A stretch of DNA of 64,000 bases from Butyrivibrio sp. (GTDB lineage Bacteria > Bacillota > Clostridia > Lachnospirales > Lachnospiraceae), in NCBI GenBank assembly GCA_017446685.1, contig JAFSQI010000127.1, positions 113,240-177,239 on the forward strand, given 5' to 3'. The notes below the pieces were generated by a model. That model saw nothing but the letters and a program-made list of their open reading frames with translations. It did not search any database and was not told the origin of the DNA. Of this stretch, positions 28,517 through 37,254 are shown one piece after another (within the stretch, counting starts at the first letter, position 1; the number at the start of each line of letters is the position of its first letter). Both the position numbers and the translations under genes were made by a program.

Positions 28517-29086
28517 ATGGAATTCAAACAGGAATTGGAAACCGGAACTTTTAAGGTTATTGGCAACACCGAGTCCTCTCTCAAAATAAAGGAAGTAGCT
28601 GAAAAATGCAGGCTAGTCAAGTCAGACAACGGTGTTAAGGTAGAACTTGCATACACAGGTCCAAATGCCAGCAAATTCATGCAATATGTTGAAAAACACA
28701 AGGAAGAACTCACAAAATATCTCATGAATCCCGATGAGGCTGATCTTTATGAATGGATGGAGGCTTCACATCAGACTCCTCTCACACTAAAGAAACACGA
28801 GAAGGAAAAACTTATCTTATATGTAAATTTTGACATGGAAACTCATGCCATGATGACAGGTATAGCAGATGAGAACATCACAATGAAGCTCGGTTCACCT
28901 CTTATGGAAATCAATGTTAACGAACTTACAAGAGATGAATTCAAGCTCAAGATTTTCAATATGCTTCTTCTTGCTGATGAAATAGCTTTACTGATGGGAA
29001 ATGCAGATCTTCGTAAAATGTCCAATATACAAATTGTAAAAACATATCTCGTTGAGATTTATGATAAATATCATGAAAATGTTTAA
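28517..29086 (+). CDS. Conserved-looking hypothetical protein, 189 residues
   Basis: I do not recognise a family. AGAAGGAG lies just upstream of the ATG, and a bidirectional terminator follows the stop, so this is a real monocistronic gene on the opposite strand to nearly all its neighbours. The protein is soluble, charged and without signal peptide, membrane helix or cysteine pairs. It has an alpha/beta-looking N-terminal half (residues 1-65) and a helical C terminus (about 140-189). It sits back to back with ftsK and convergent with proB. No function can be proposed from sequence alone. Confidence 0.85.
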   Translation: MEFKQELETGTFKVIGNTESSLKIKEVAEKCRLVKSDNGVKVELAYTGPNASKFMQYVEKHKEELTKYLMNPDEADLYEWMEASHQTPLTLKKHEKEKLILYVNFDMETHAMMTGIADENITMKLGSPLMEINVNELTRDEFKLKIFNMLLLADEIALLMGNADLRKMSNIQIVKTYLVEIYDKYHENV

Positions 29087-29097
29087 GTAAAAAAAGA

Positions 29098-29132
29098 GAC
29101 GATCAAGCTTTAATGCTAAATCGTCTTTTTTT
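29098..29132. terminator. Bidirectional terminator between the orphan gene and proB
   Basis: GACGAT (29098-29103) pairs with ATCGTC (29120-29125). T runs lie on the plus side, and A runs on the other side serve the minus strand. It ends both convergent genes. Confidence 0.8.
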
Positions 29133-29136
29133 ATTA

Positions 29137-29931
29137 TCATTGCGCAACAAAAAGTGTTCCAACCTTTTTCTTTTCTATGATATCATATAATTTCTCAGGA
29201 TTTTTTCCATTTGTAATAAGCACATCTATCCCATGGGATGTAGCAAGTTCAGCAGCTTCCAGCTTTGTTATCATGCCGCCTGTCCCTCTGTTTGATCCTG
29301 AACCTGATGCAACAGATTTAAGTTCATCAGTTATTTTCTCTACTCTGCTTATAAGTTTTGCATCTGCATCAACACTCGGATTACCATCATATAATCCATC
29401 GATATCTGAAAAAATAATAAGCTTGCTTGCATTACAGAATATCGCAACAAGAGCAGAAAGCATATCATTATCAGAAAAAAGCTTTTTTTCTGATTCAATC
29501 TCAGTATGACTTACAGAATCATTTTCATTCACTATCGGAATAACATGGTTTTCCAACAGAGCTTCAAATGTATTTTTTAGATTTTCGCTTCTTTGGGAAT
29601 TGGAAAAATCTGCATTATCAAGCAAAATCTGTCCGACCATTCTATTGTATTCTCCAAAAAGCTTATCATACAGATGCATAAGCTCAGTTTGCCCAACTGC
29701 TGCTGCTGCCTGTTTCATTCTTATTTCAGAAGGCTTCTGAGGAAGTCTCATCTTGCCAGCACCAACTGCAATAGCACCGGAAGATACAAGAACAAGATCA
29801 TATCCAAGATTCTCAGCTCCTGCAATAGCTCTGCATAAATGATCCAGAGCTCTAATATCTACATTTCCATTCTCATTTGTTATTGTCGAGGTTCCAACCT
29901 TTACAACTATTCTTTTTTTACTTACGCTCAT
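29137..29931 (-). CDS. proB: Glutamate 5-kinase (catalytic domain only)
   Basis: First step of proline synthesis: ATP-dependent phosphorylation of glutamate. The amino-acid-kinase fold is seen in VVKVGTSTI, LVSSGAIAVGAGKM, NENDSVSH and FSDIDGLYDGNPS, with GTGGMITKLEAAELATSHGID at the end. At 264 residues it lacks the C-terminal PUA domain (about 100 residues) of the E. coli enzyme. PUA-less forms are known, so the enzyme may still be proline-sensitive. It stands alone, with its own promoter and terminator, while proA lies 27 kb away. Confidence 0.96.
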   Translation of the reverse strand: MSVSKKRIVVKVGTSTITNENGNVDIRALDHLCRAIAGAENLGYDLVLVSSGAIAVGAGKMRLPQKPSEIRMKQAAAAVGQTELMHLYDKLFGEYNRMVGQILLDNADFSNSQRSENLKNTFEALLENHVIPIVNENDSVSHTEIESEKKLFSDNDMLSALVAIFCNASKLIIFSDIDGLYDGNPSVDADAKLISRVEKITDELKSVASGSGSNRGTGGMITKLEAAELATSHGIDVLITNGKNPEKLYDIIEKKKVGTLFVAQ

Positions 29932-29968
29932 ATCAGCTCCACTTTTGCACTTTAATTTATTAAACTTT

Positions 29969-29997
29969 AGTCTATCCTTTATTCACGAATTGTGCAA
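29969..29997 (-). promoter_or_regulatory. Predicted promoter for proB
   Basis: TTGCAC (29992-29997) and TAGACT (29969-29974) are 17 bases apart on the minus strand, about 38 bases before the start codon. Confidence 0.55.
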
Positions 29998-30020
29998 GAC
30001 TTTTCTTTAATCACTATAAC

Positions 30021-30060
30021 AAAAAGACCTGATGTATGCTTTTCACAACCTCAGGCTTTT
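30021..30060 (-). terminator. Terminator after the small membrane peptide gene
   Basis: CCTGA (30028-30032) pairs with TCAGG (30051-30055), extended by A/T pairs with one bulged base. A T run follows on the minus strand. It lies about 35 bases after the stop codon of the 43-codon frame. Confidence 0.6.
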
Positions 30061-30092
30061 GTTTAAAGAAAATTATTCAGTTGTCTTTCTTC

Positions 30093-30224
30093 TTACATTG
30101 TTGCAACTACTGCAAGCATTGCTGCAGCAATAGCAGTTACTAGAATTGCTTCTGTTATCATTTGCGCCACATGCGCAGAGAAACAAACACCCATACAACG
30201 TACTAATAACCCCCTGGTTCTCAT
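30093..30224 (-). CDS. Small hydrophobic peptide, 43 residues
   Basis: A short frame in the otherwise empty 600-base gap between proB and tmRNA. The N-terminal half is basic and Cys-containing (MRTRGLLVRCMGVC), and the C-terminal 22 residues form one clear hydrophobic helix (ITEAILVTAIAAAMLAVVA). It has an upstream -10 element and a downstream hairpin terminator, which suggests a free-standing gene. The ribosome site is poor. A G-rich run sits 13 bases before the ATG, and a three-codon frame (MMA) overlaps the start as ATGA. Internal ATG codons at positions 11 and 22 are alternative starts. It could be a membrane peptide, a type I toxin or a leader peptide. I cannot choose. Confidence 0.5.
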   Translation of the reverse strand: MRTRGLLVRCMGVCFSAHVAQMITEAILVTAIAAAMLAVVATM

Positions 30225-30289
30225 GCCATCATATGAGCCCCCCGCGTTCCTTTCTTTTTATTGAATTACATAGCAAATCTTTTGTATTA

Positions 30290-30295
30290 ATTATA
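30290..30295 (-). promoter_or_regulatory. Possible -10 element for the small peptide gene
   Basis: TATAAT on the minus strand about 65 bases before the 43-codon frame, in very AT-rich DNA. No clear -35. The stretch 30296-30424 upstream holds only AT-rich sequence, including an inverted TTACAAT/ATTGTAA pair near 30360-30380. Confidence 0.4.
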
Positions 30296-30424
30296 CTATT
30301 ATTTTGTATCTATTTTATAATTTTAAGAAAATTTAATAAATTACAAAATTTGAATTTTTTACAATTTTTGTATTGTAAGAATAAACTTTCAGATTTAAAT
30401 CAGCTTTTTTATTAACCATTCTCC

Positions 30425-30465
30425 CAAAAACAAAAAAGAATACATTGACATAAGCCAATGTATTC
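30425..30465 (-). terminator. Terminator of tmRNA
   Basis: Perfect 10-base arms GAATACATTG (30438-30447) and CAATGTATTC (30456-30465) around an 8-base loop, with T-rich sequence following on the minus strand (30425-30437). It lies about 80 bases past the mature tmRNA end. I see nothing else in 30466-30546. Confidence 0.85.
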
Positions 30466-30546
30466 CTCATTGTAAAATACGATAACCAATAAATGGAATT
30501 GATGACCAGAAAGTCATATCTCTCCGTTCATCAACAAAACCTAGAA

Positions 30547-30899
30547 TGGATTAGAGGGGAGTCGAACCCCTGTCCAAAAATTCATCCCCTGTCCTTCTAC
30601 TATCATAGTCAATTATTCCAGAGTTCTTCACTCCTGTTCCCTCACAAATCCGGAAATTGACAACCAAATCTGATCAGTAGCTTCATAATACGACCATAAC
30701 CGCAAAGCTTAAGCCATGTCGTTTCCTACAAAGTTTGACGCCAGTTACTGAATGTGTAGGTGCATTCGGGCTGACGGGCTGCACTCAGGCAGCGATTGCT
30801 AAATTATCTTCAGCGTTTAATTTTAATTTGAAGTTTAACGCACCATCCCGCGGATAGCTTCTCCAGCTTCAAAATCCCTGTCGAAACCTTTACTAACCC
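30547..30899 (-). ncRNA. ssrA: Transfer-messenger RNA (tmRNA)
   Basis: About 353 bases. The 5' end GGGTTAG pairs with CTAATCC at the 3' end (seven pairs, one G-U), and both halves of the tRNA-like domain are present (GGTTTCGACAGG near the 5' end, GGGTTCGACTCCCC at the 3' end). The reading frame ends in GCTGAAGATAATTTAGCAATCGCTGCC and TGA, giving a tag ending AEDNLAIAA, typical of degradation tags. The resume codon is probably a GCG or GCT some codons upstream. The 3' CCA is not encoded: the discriminator A is followed by TTC. It rescues stalled ribosomes with SmpB, encoded just upstream. Confidence 0.95.
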
Positions 30900-30968
30900 T
30901 TATTCAATTTTCAGGCAGTTACTATGTGCTGCTGAAAATATGCAGCACATTTCATAACATGCCTGTAT

Positions 30969-30997
30969 ATTATATCCATACCGGAAATAAAAATCAA
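30969..30997 (-). promoter_or_regulatory. Predicted promoter for ssrA
   Basis: TTGATT (30992-30997) and TATAAT (30969-30974) are 17 bases apart, about 70 bases before the mature tmRNA. The leader can form a 9-pair hairpin (ATGTGCTGC with GCAGCACAT). Two direct copies of ATACCGGAA (30978-30986 and 30999-31007, plus-strand reading) flank the -35, 21 bases apart. Confidence 0.7.
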
Positions 30998-31015
30998 TAT
31001 ACCGGAAGTTTAAAA

Positions 31016-31486
31016 TTATTTAAACTTGAGCTTAAACTCTTTTTCAGCTTCTCTTTGCTGATCCTTTTTAGCCATATCAGCTCTCTTATCATAAAGTTTC
31101 TTACCTTTGGCAAGTCCAATTTCAACTTTAACTTTACCATTTTTAAAGTAAACTTCAAGAGGAACAAGAGTATAGCCCTGAACCATTTTTTGCTGATCCA
31201 ACTTTCTTATTTCCATTTTATGAAGAAGAAGTTTCTTAACTCTAAGAGGATCTTTGTTAAAGATATTACCTTTTTCATATGGACTAATATTCATGCCCAT
31301 AATAAATGCCTCACCTTTGTCAATACTGATCCAGGCTTCTTTAATACTACATTTTCCCTGGCGTATCGATTTTACCTCAGTACCGAAAAGCTCAATTCCG
31401 GCTTCATACTTTTCTTCAATAAAGTAGTCATGATATGCTTTTTTATTATTGGCTACAAGTTTTCTAGCCTTATTATCTTCTGCCAT
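31016..31486 (-). CDS. smpB: SsrA-binding protein SmpB
   Basis: A 156-residue OB-fold protein that binds the tRNA-like domain of tmRNA and stands in for the anticodon arm on stalled ribosomes. Motifs: [57 protein letters not shown] and the C-terminal basic helix ending [12 protein letters not shown]. It lies 12 bases downstream of rnr and just upstream of ssrA. This is the usual Firmicutes order secG-rnr-smpB-ssrA. Confidence 0.98.
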   Translation of the reverse strand: MAEDNKARKLVANNKKAYHDYFIEEKYEAGIELFGTEVKSIRQGKCSIKEAWISIDKGEAFIMGMNISPYEKGNIFNKDPLRVKKLLLHKMEIRKLDQQKMVQGYTLVPLEVYFKNGKVKVEIGLAKGKKLYDKRADMAKKDQQREAEKEFKLKFK

Positions 31487-31497
31487 TTTATCACCAA

Positions 31498-33951
31498 CTA
31501 TTTTTTCTTTCTGCCCTTTTTCTGCGAGCTTCTTGCCGCTTTAGAAGTAGCTGATTTTTTATATTTATGAACCTTATAAACCTTGCGACCGGAAGATTTC
31601 TCAAAATCTGTTCCTTTTGACTTAGCGGACTTTTTGCGAACAGGCTTTCCTGTTCTGGCATCAGGCTCATACTCAGAAAGATCAATCATCTCTCCATTAT
31701 ATTCCACTAAACGAGAATGCAGCTTTTCTTTATGTACAGCTTTTTCCTTAACTTTTGTCTTATCCTTTTTCTTTTCTTTCGATTTTGCTTTATGTTTTTC
31801 TTTTAATTCACTATTATTACTGTCCTTATCATTCTCTTTCTGAGATTCACTAATAAGTTTTCTAAGTTTATTGGCCTTGTTTTCAGTAACCTTTCTTGCC
31901 TCAGAATATATTATAAAATCATCAGCATAAGAATCTTCATTAGCATCATCATTCTCATTTTCGTTGACAATCTTAAAATCTATTGTTCTTGTAAGTCTGT
32001 CAGCACCTACAACTTTAATCATAACCTTCTGACCAAGAGTATACTCCTTGCGAGTACTTTCTCCCACAAGTTTCATGTGCTCCTCATCATAGATATAAAA
32101 ATCGTCATTCATATTTGCAGCTCGAATCATTCCCTCACAAGAATTATCGAGTTCAACGAACATACCCCAGGCAGTAACACCTGACACAATACCTTCAAAC
32201 CGCTCTCCAATATGATTTTCCATGTATTGCGCTTTTTTTAACTTATCAGTCTCGCGTTCAGCCTCTTCTGCCCGTCTCTCCGTATCTGAGGAATGCTTTG
32301 CAACTTCGCCCAAAATCTGCTCATAATGTGAGCTTTTCTGAGGAGTCATTCTACCTCTGATATGATCTTTTATAATACGGTGTATCTGCAAATCAGGATA
32401 TCTTCTGATTGGAGATGTAAAATGGCAATAATAGTCAAATGCAAGTCCAAAATGTCCGGTACACTCTGTACTGTATTTTGCCTGCATCATGCTTCGAAGA
32501 GTCATACGACAAACAACTGCTTCTTCCTTACTTCCTTCTATAGCCTTAAGGAGCTTTTGGAGCTCTTTGGGTCTGATACCTTCGTCACGACGCGTTCTGA
32601 TATGATGGCCAAAATTACTTACAAACGTAGAAAGCGTTGCAATTTTCTCAGGATCCGGCTGTTCATGTATACGATACACAAATGGACTCTGCAGATAATA
32701 AAAATGTTCAGCCACAGTTTCATTTGCAGCAAGCATAAAGTCCTCAATAAGCTTAGTTGCGACGTTTCTCTGACGAGGTAATATTTCTATCGGATTTCCC
32801 TCTTTATCAAGAATTATTTTTGTTTCAGGAAAGTCGAAATCTATCGAACCCTTATCCTCTCTCTTTTTCCTGAGTATTCCTGAAAGTTCAGCCATATCCC
32901 TAAACATAGGTACCAGTTCTTCATACCTGCCTATCTCATCAGGATCATTGTCTTCAAGTATCTTAGCTACACTGGTGTAGGTCATTCTCTCATTGACATT
33001 AATAACAGATTCAACTATATCAGCATCAACAATCACTCCGCTCTTATCTATAGTCATAAGACAGCTAAGAGCTAATCTGTCCTCCCCATGGTTAAGTGAA
33101 CAGATTCCGTTGGATAGTCTATGAGGAAGCATGGGAATAACGCGATCTACAAGATAAACACTTGTGCCTCTTTTATAAGCCTCCCTATCCAGAGCAGAAC
33201 TCTCCTGCACATAGTTTGAAACATCTGCAATATGTACTCCTAGATGATAAAGTCCCTTTTCATCGATAGAAAGACTGACTGCATCATCAAGATCCTTGGC
33301 ATCTTCCCCGTCAATTGTAACCATCACTACATCTCTTAGGTCAGTACGCCCAAACATATCTGCTTCACTAATCTTATCAGGACATTTATTTGCCTGATTG
33401 ATAACTTTCTCAGGAAATTCGCTTGGAATATCGTATCCTTTAACAATAGAAAGAATATCAACTCCGGGATCATTAATATTTCCGATAACATCCTTGATTT
33501 TTCCTTCAGGCTTTTTCCTGAGAGCAGCATTTCCATAGTCTGTTATCTTAACTACAACCTTATCGCCGGTAACAGCATTGCCATGAAACTCAATTGGTAC
33601 AAAAATATCACTTGAAATTCTGTTATTATCCGGAATAACAAAACCAAAATTTTTCTCACCCTGATAAGTTCCGACAACTTCATCCATACCCCTTACAAGG
33701 ATATTTCTGATACGTCCTTCCTGTCTTTTGCCTGTCGATTCCGGCAAAATTTCAACTTCAACAGTGTCAGAATGAAAAGCTCCATGAACATATTCTTCAG
33801 GAATAAAAATATCTTCCTCCATGCCTTCTACTTCGACAAAGCCAAAACCTCTTGCATTAGCCACAAATGTCCCTACTATTACAGGCTGCTTATTCTGTTT
33901 TTTGCCATATAGGCTCTCATCCATTCTCTTTAAACTTCTAGATTTACTCAT
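31498..33951 (-). CDS. rnr: Ribonuclease R
   Basis: About 817 residues. A 3'-5' processive exoribonuclease that degrades structured RNA, including messages released by trans-translation. Two cold-shock/OB domains (about 40-180) precede the RNB catalytic domain with the aspartate cluster [14 protein letters not shown]. An S1 domain ([20 protein letters not shown]) follows, then a Lys-rich tail of about 120 residues. The frame opens at 33996, but the upstream part lies in the secG terminator tail, so I place the start at the ATG at 33951. The tail is unusually long and basic and may bind ribosomes or SmpB-tmRNA, as in E. coli. Confidence 0.96.
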   Translation of the reverse strand: MSKSRSLKRMDESLYGKKQNKQPVIVGTFVANARGFGFVEVEGMEEDIFIPEEYVHGAFHSDTVEVEILPESTGKRQEGRIRNILVRGMDEVVGTYQGEKNFGFVIPDNNRISSDIFVPIEFHGNAVTGDKVVVKITDYGNAALRKKPEGKIKDVIGNINDPGVDILSIVKGYDIPSEFPEKVINQANKCPDKISEADMFGRTDLRDVVMVTIDGEDAKDLDDAVSLSIDEKGLYHLGVHIADVSNYVQESSALDREAYKRGTSVYLVDRVIPMLPHRLSNGICSLNHGEDRLALSCLMTIDKSGVIVDADIVESVINVNERMTYTSVAKILEDNDPDEIGRYEELVPMFRDMAELSGILRKKREDKGSIDFDFPETKIILDKEGNPIEILPRQRNVATKLIEDFMLAANETVAEHFYYLQSPFVYRIHEQPDPEKIATLSTFVSNFGHHIRTRRDEGIRPKELQKLLKAIEGSKEEAVVCRMTLRSMMQAKYSTECTGHFGLAFDYYCHFTSPIRRYPDLQIHRIIKDHIRGRMTPQKSSHYEQILGEVAKHSSDTERRAEEAERETDKLKKAQYMENHIGERFEGIVSGVTAWGMFVELDNSCEGMIRAANMNDDFYIYDEEHMKLVGESTRKEYTLGQKVMIKVVGADRLTRTIDFKIVNENENDDANEDSYADDFIIYSEARKVTENKANKLRKLISESQKENDKDSNNSELKEKHKAKSKEKKKDKTKVKEKAVHKEKLHSRLVEYNGEMIDLSEYEPDARTGKPVRKKSAKSKGTDFEKSSGRKVYKVHKYKKSATSKAARSSQKKGRKKK

Positions 33952-33987
33952 ATATATACCAAAATTATTTCTGTAAAAACACTCCTC

Positions 33988-34020
33988 AAAAAACATAAGG
34001 CACTCACAAAGGAGTGCCTT
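33988..34020 (-). terminator. Terminator between secG and rnr
   Basis: AAGGCACTC (33997-34005) pairs perfectly with GAGTGCCTT (34012-34020), with a T run on the minus strand at 33988-33993. rnr and smpB must therefore rely on read-through or a weak promoter between 33951 and 33987. Confidence 0.85.
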
Positions 34021-34041
34021 GAATAATCATTACATAACCGA

Positions 34042-34284
34042 TTAGAAAATATTCATATTCAGAACAATTGAAACGATAATAAAGAGTGCTGAAAGAACTA
34101 TTGTCACTTTCTTAAGAATGCCTTCTCTTGAACGTCCCTTGTTTCTACCCCAATATGTATTTTCAACGGTTCCCTGAATAGCTCCAAGTCCCTGATTCTT
34201 GCCCTCCTGCATAAGTACCAGAACTGCCATAGCTATACAGATTAAAATAAATACCACTCCAACAACATAATCCAATACGCTCAC
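34042..34284 (-). CDS. secG: Preprotein translocase subunit SecG
   Basis: 80 residues with two membrane helices (about 4-24 and 58-78) joined by a loop holding LVLMQEGKNQGLGAIQG, the SecG signature. It assists SecYE during protein export. The start is taken as GTG at 34284, with GGAGG ten bases upstream. The frame is open to 34338, but the extension would be atypical. Confidence 0.93.
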   Translation of the reverse strand: MSVLDYVVGVVFILICIAMAVLVLMQEGKNQGLGAIQGTVENTYWGRNKGRSREGILKKVTIVLSALFIIVSIVLNMNIF

Positions 34285-34346
34285 AGTAAGAAAACCTCCC
34301 AAATGAAAATATCTAATATTAGTGCCTGTCTTTCGCAAGCCTTACT

Positions 34347-34375
34347 ATCATAGCATATACATGAAAATACTTCAA
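34347..34375 (-). promoter_or_regulatory. Predicted promoter for secG
   Basis: TTGAAG (34370-34375) and TATGAT (34347-34352), spacing 17, directly after the gpmI stop codon. Leader about 60 bases. Confidence 0.6.
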
Positions 34376-35923
34376 TTATTTTTTGATAAGTAGAGACTTT
34401 CCTGTCATTTCCTCAGGCTGCTCTTCACCCATGCACTCGATAAGAGTAGGAATAATATCAGCAAGACATCCGTTCTCTCTAAGTGTATAAGCAGGATCAT
34501 AGTTAACCAGAATAAATGGTACAGGGTTGGTTGTATGAGCTGTCCATGGCTCTCCTGTCTCATAATCAATCATCATATCAGCATTGCCGTGATCAGCACA
34601 AATGAACATTGTACCATTAACAGCTTTGACTGCATCAACAATCTTTCCAACACATTCATCAACAACTTCAATTGCCTTAACTGCTGCAGGAATAACACCT
34701 GTATGACCAACCATATCAGGGTTAGCAAAGTTCGCAACTACAACATCATATTTCTGAGAATTTATCGCATCAAGAATCTTCTCACATACCTCAGGAGCAC
34801 TCATCTGAGGCTTAAGGTCATATGTAGGAACATCCTTAGGGCTGTTGACAAGCACTCTGTCCTCACCCTCATTTGGCTGTTCAACACCGCCATTAAAGAA
34901 GAAAGTAACATGCGCATACTTTTCTGTCTCAGCAATACGAGCCTGCTTCATACCCTTTGCTGCAAGCCACTCACCAAATGTATTATTTAAAAGTACCTTT
35001 TTAAATGCAACTTCCTTATTAGGAATAAGAGGATCGTAGTCTGTAAAGCAAACATACTTGACATCAATTCTCTTTCCCCTGTTAAACTTATCAAAATCAT
35101 CATCGCAGAAGCAGTGTGTAATTTCTCTGGCTCTGTCAGGACGGAAGTTATAGAAAATAATGGAATCTCCATCCTTGATTGTAGCTACAGGTGCACCATT
35201 CTTCATGATAACAGTAGGAATAACAAATTCATCTGTCTTGCCATCCTTATAAGACTGTTCCATACATTCATGTGCACTGTTTGCCTTGTTTCCTTCGCCC
35301 TTTGTAAGTGCATTGTAAGCAATCTCAACACGGTCATAGTTATTATCTCTATCCATTGCATAATAACGTCCTGAAATTGTAGCAATCTGGCCTACGCCAA
35401 GCTCTTTCATCTTGTCTTCAAGCTGCTGTACAAAGTCAATTCCGCTCTCAGGAGGAGTATCTCTTCCATCGAGGAAGCAATGAACAAATACCTTATCAAG
35501 TCCGTTCTTCTTAGCAAGTTCAAGAAGTCCGTAAATATGTGTAATGTGGCTATGAACACCACCGTCTGAAACAAGTCCGTACAGATGAAGAGCTGAACCT
35601 TTTTCCTTACAATTATTTATAGCAGAAAGAAGTCCTTCATTTGTAAAGAAATCACCATCTTCAATTGACTTGGTAATTCTTGTAAGTTCCTGATATACGA
35701 TACGTCCGGCACCCATATTCATATGGCCAACTTCAGAATTGCCCATCTGTCCATCCGGAAGACCTACAGCAAGTCCACTTGCATATCCCTTTACAAAAGG
35801 ATAATCTTTCATTAAACCATCCATAACCGGTGTCTTTGCCATTGCAATTGCATTTCCCTCCGGGTTGTCATTAAGTCCATATCCATCAAGAATCAAAAGA
35901 ACTGTTGGTTTAGAACCTCTCAT
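34376..35923 (-). CDS. gpmI: 2,3-bisphosphoglycerate-independent phosphoglycerate mutase
   Basis: A 515-residue Mn-dependent glycolytic enzyme. The alkaline-phosphatase-type metal site opens with LLILDGYGLN and the catalytic serine lies in GQMGNSEVGHMNMGAGR near residue 63. FLDGRDTPPESG, NFRPDRAREIT, FANPDMVGHTG and CADHGNADMM complete the two metal sites. Length is typical. It is transcribed alone from its own promoter. Confidence 0.98.
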   Translation of the reverse strand: MRGSKPTVLLILDGYGLNDNPEGNAIAMAKTPVMDGLMKDYPFVKGYASGLAVGLPDGQMGNSEVGHMNMGAGRIVYQELTRITKSIEDGDFFTNEGLLSAINNCKEKGSALHLYGLVSDGGVHSHITHIYGLLELAKKNGLDKVFVHCFLDGRDTPPESGIDFVQQLEDKMKELGVGQIATISGRYYAMDRDNNYDRVEIAYNALTKGEGNKANSAHECMEQSYKDGKTDEFVIPTVIMKNGAPVATIKDGDSIIFYNFRPDRAREITHCFCDDDFDKFNRGKRIDVKYVCFTDYDPLIPNKEVAFKKVLLNNTFGEWLAAKGMKQARIAETEKYAHVTFFFNGGVEQPNEGEDRVLVNSPKDVPTYDLKPQMSAPEVCEKILDAINSQKYDVVVANFANPDMVGHTGVIPAAVKAIEVVDECVGKIVDAVKAVNGTMFICADHGNADMMIDYETGEPWTAHTTNPVPFILVNYDPAYTLRENGCLADIIPTLIECMGEEQPEEMTGKSLLIKK

Positions 35924-36013
35924 TATATTTCCTCCATTCTATGTGCAGTACATTGCGCACTGCAAATTCATGACACAATTAGGTCAAAATAAATTTATAA
36001 TAATATCCTTGCA

Positions 36014-36043
36014 TAGTATAGCGCATCAAACGCCTTCTTGACA
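36014..36043 (-). promoter_or_regulatory. Predicted promoter for gpmI
   Basis: TTGTCA (36038-36043) and TATACT (36014-36019) with an 18-base spacer. The leader of about 85 bases contains TGCAGT...ACTGCA, a 6-base inverted repeat, near 35942-35965. Confidence 0.55.
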
Positions 36044-36068
36044 AGCATTTAACAAAAGCTTTATATTT

Positions 36069-37232
36069 TTACCCTTTATCAATTTCAATCTCAATTTCGA
36101 CACCGGGAATCAACGGTTTTAGATGATTTTCCAAAAATGAAACAATTTCCTCATCCGGAATGTCATACTTGTATGGCACAATTACATCAAACGACAACTT
36201 GGGATTATTTTCTCTTGCATGAGAAAACCTAAGGTCATGAAAGGTAAGTTCTTCTCCAAGTTCGCTCAAAAAATGATTCACCTTCTTTTTTATCTTTTCA
36301 GTCATCTCATCATTTGTAACTATAGGATCAACATGAATAACAGCTGTACAATGATATTTTTTCCTAAGAATATTTTCAATATCATCTATTGAATCGTGAA
36401 CCGTTACAATGTCAAGATTTGACGGAACCTCCACATGAAGCGACATAAAAATTCTGGAAGGTCCATAGTTATGTACAATAATATCATGAACACCCATAAC
36501 ATCTTTCGACGACAATGCGATAGCTTTGATATCTTCCAAAAATCCTTTATCCGGTGGTTCTCCAAGAAGCGGATTTATTGTATCTTTAGCAGAATCTATA
36601 CCGGTTTTAATAATAAGAACCGCAACCAGAAGACCTGCATATCCATCAAGATTTAGTTGTTTATAATAATTTATAAAAGAACAGATCAGAACAATCGATG
36701 TAGTAAGCACATCCGAAATACTGTCCATTGCTGTAGAACGCAAAGTGGCACTATTTATCTTTTTTGATGCTCTTAAGTTACTGCTAAACATAAAAGCCTT
36801 GATTATTATAGAAAAAATAAGAACTGCCGCCGTAAAAACGTTAAAAAGCGTTTTTTCGGGATGGATTATTTTATGAAAAGATGACTGCACAAGTTCAACG
36901 CCTGTTACAACAATAAGCAGCGAAACAATAAGCCCTGAAATATATTCAAATCTTCCATGACCAAAAGGATGCTCCTCATCTGCCTCCTGACCTGCCAGTT
37001 TGAATCCCACAAGCGTAACGACTGAAGAAGCAGCATCTGACAGATTGTTGACAGCATCACCAATTATAGAAATAGAACTGCTTATTACCCCGACAGACAG
37101 CTTAGCCGCACATAATAAAACATTCAAAAATATTCCTGTGATACCACTTATCACACCATATCTCTGCCTGACTTTAAAATCCCCAACCTGATCATAATCT
37201 TTTACAAAATGTTTCGCTAAAAAACAAATCAT
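36069..37232 (-). CDS. Cation diffusion facilitator family transporter
   Basis: A 387-residue divalent metal exporter. It has six predicted helices, the CDF signature SSSISIIGDAVNNLSDAASSVVTLVG, the intracellular HPFGHGRFEYISGL segment, and a C-terminal dimerisation domain (VHDIIVHNYGPSRIFMSLHVEVP). Metal specificity cannot be assigned; relatives carry Zn, Fe or Mn out of the cell. The extended C terminus (about 100 residues beyond the usual domain) looks like a second ferredoxin-like metal-sensing module. It is the last gene of the TPR protein - thiN - CDF operon. Confidence 0.92.
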   Translation of the reverse strand: MICFLAKHFVKDYDQVGDFKVRQRYGVISGITGIFLNVLLCAAKLSVGVISSSISIIGDAVNNLSDAASSVVTLVGFKLAGQEADEEHPFGHGRFEYISGLIVSLLIVVTGVELVQSSFHKIIHPEKTLFNVFTAAVLIFSIIIKAFMFSSNLRASKKINSATLRSTAMDSISDVLTTSIVLICSFINYYKQLNLDGYAGLLVAVLIIKTGIDSAKDTINPLLGEPPDKGFLEDIKAIALSSKDVMGVHDIIVHNYGPSRIFMSLHVEVPSNLDIVTVHDSIDDIENILRKKYHCTAVIHVDPIVTNDEMTEKIKKKVNHFLSELGEELTFHDLRFSHARENNPKLSFDVIVPYKYDIPDEEIVSFLENHLKPLIPGVEIEIEIDKG

Positions 37233-37254
37233 AATTATCCCCCAATAACATTTA

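Noticed and set aside
30926-31570. Plus-strand open frame of 214 codons over smpB
   Set aside because: It is antisense to smpB and the ssrA promoter, is rich in Phe/Leu/Ser from A/T-rich reverse strand, and matches nothing.
33952-33996. Upstream start for rnr
   Set aside because: The extra codons lie in the T-run tail of the secG terminator and encode no conserved residues.
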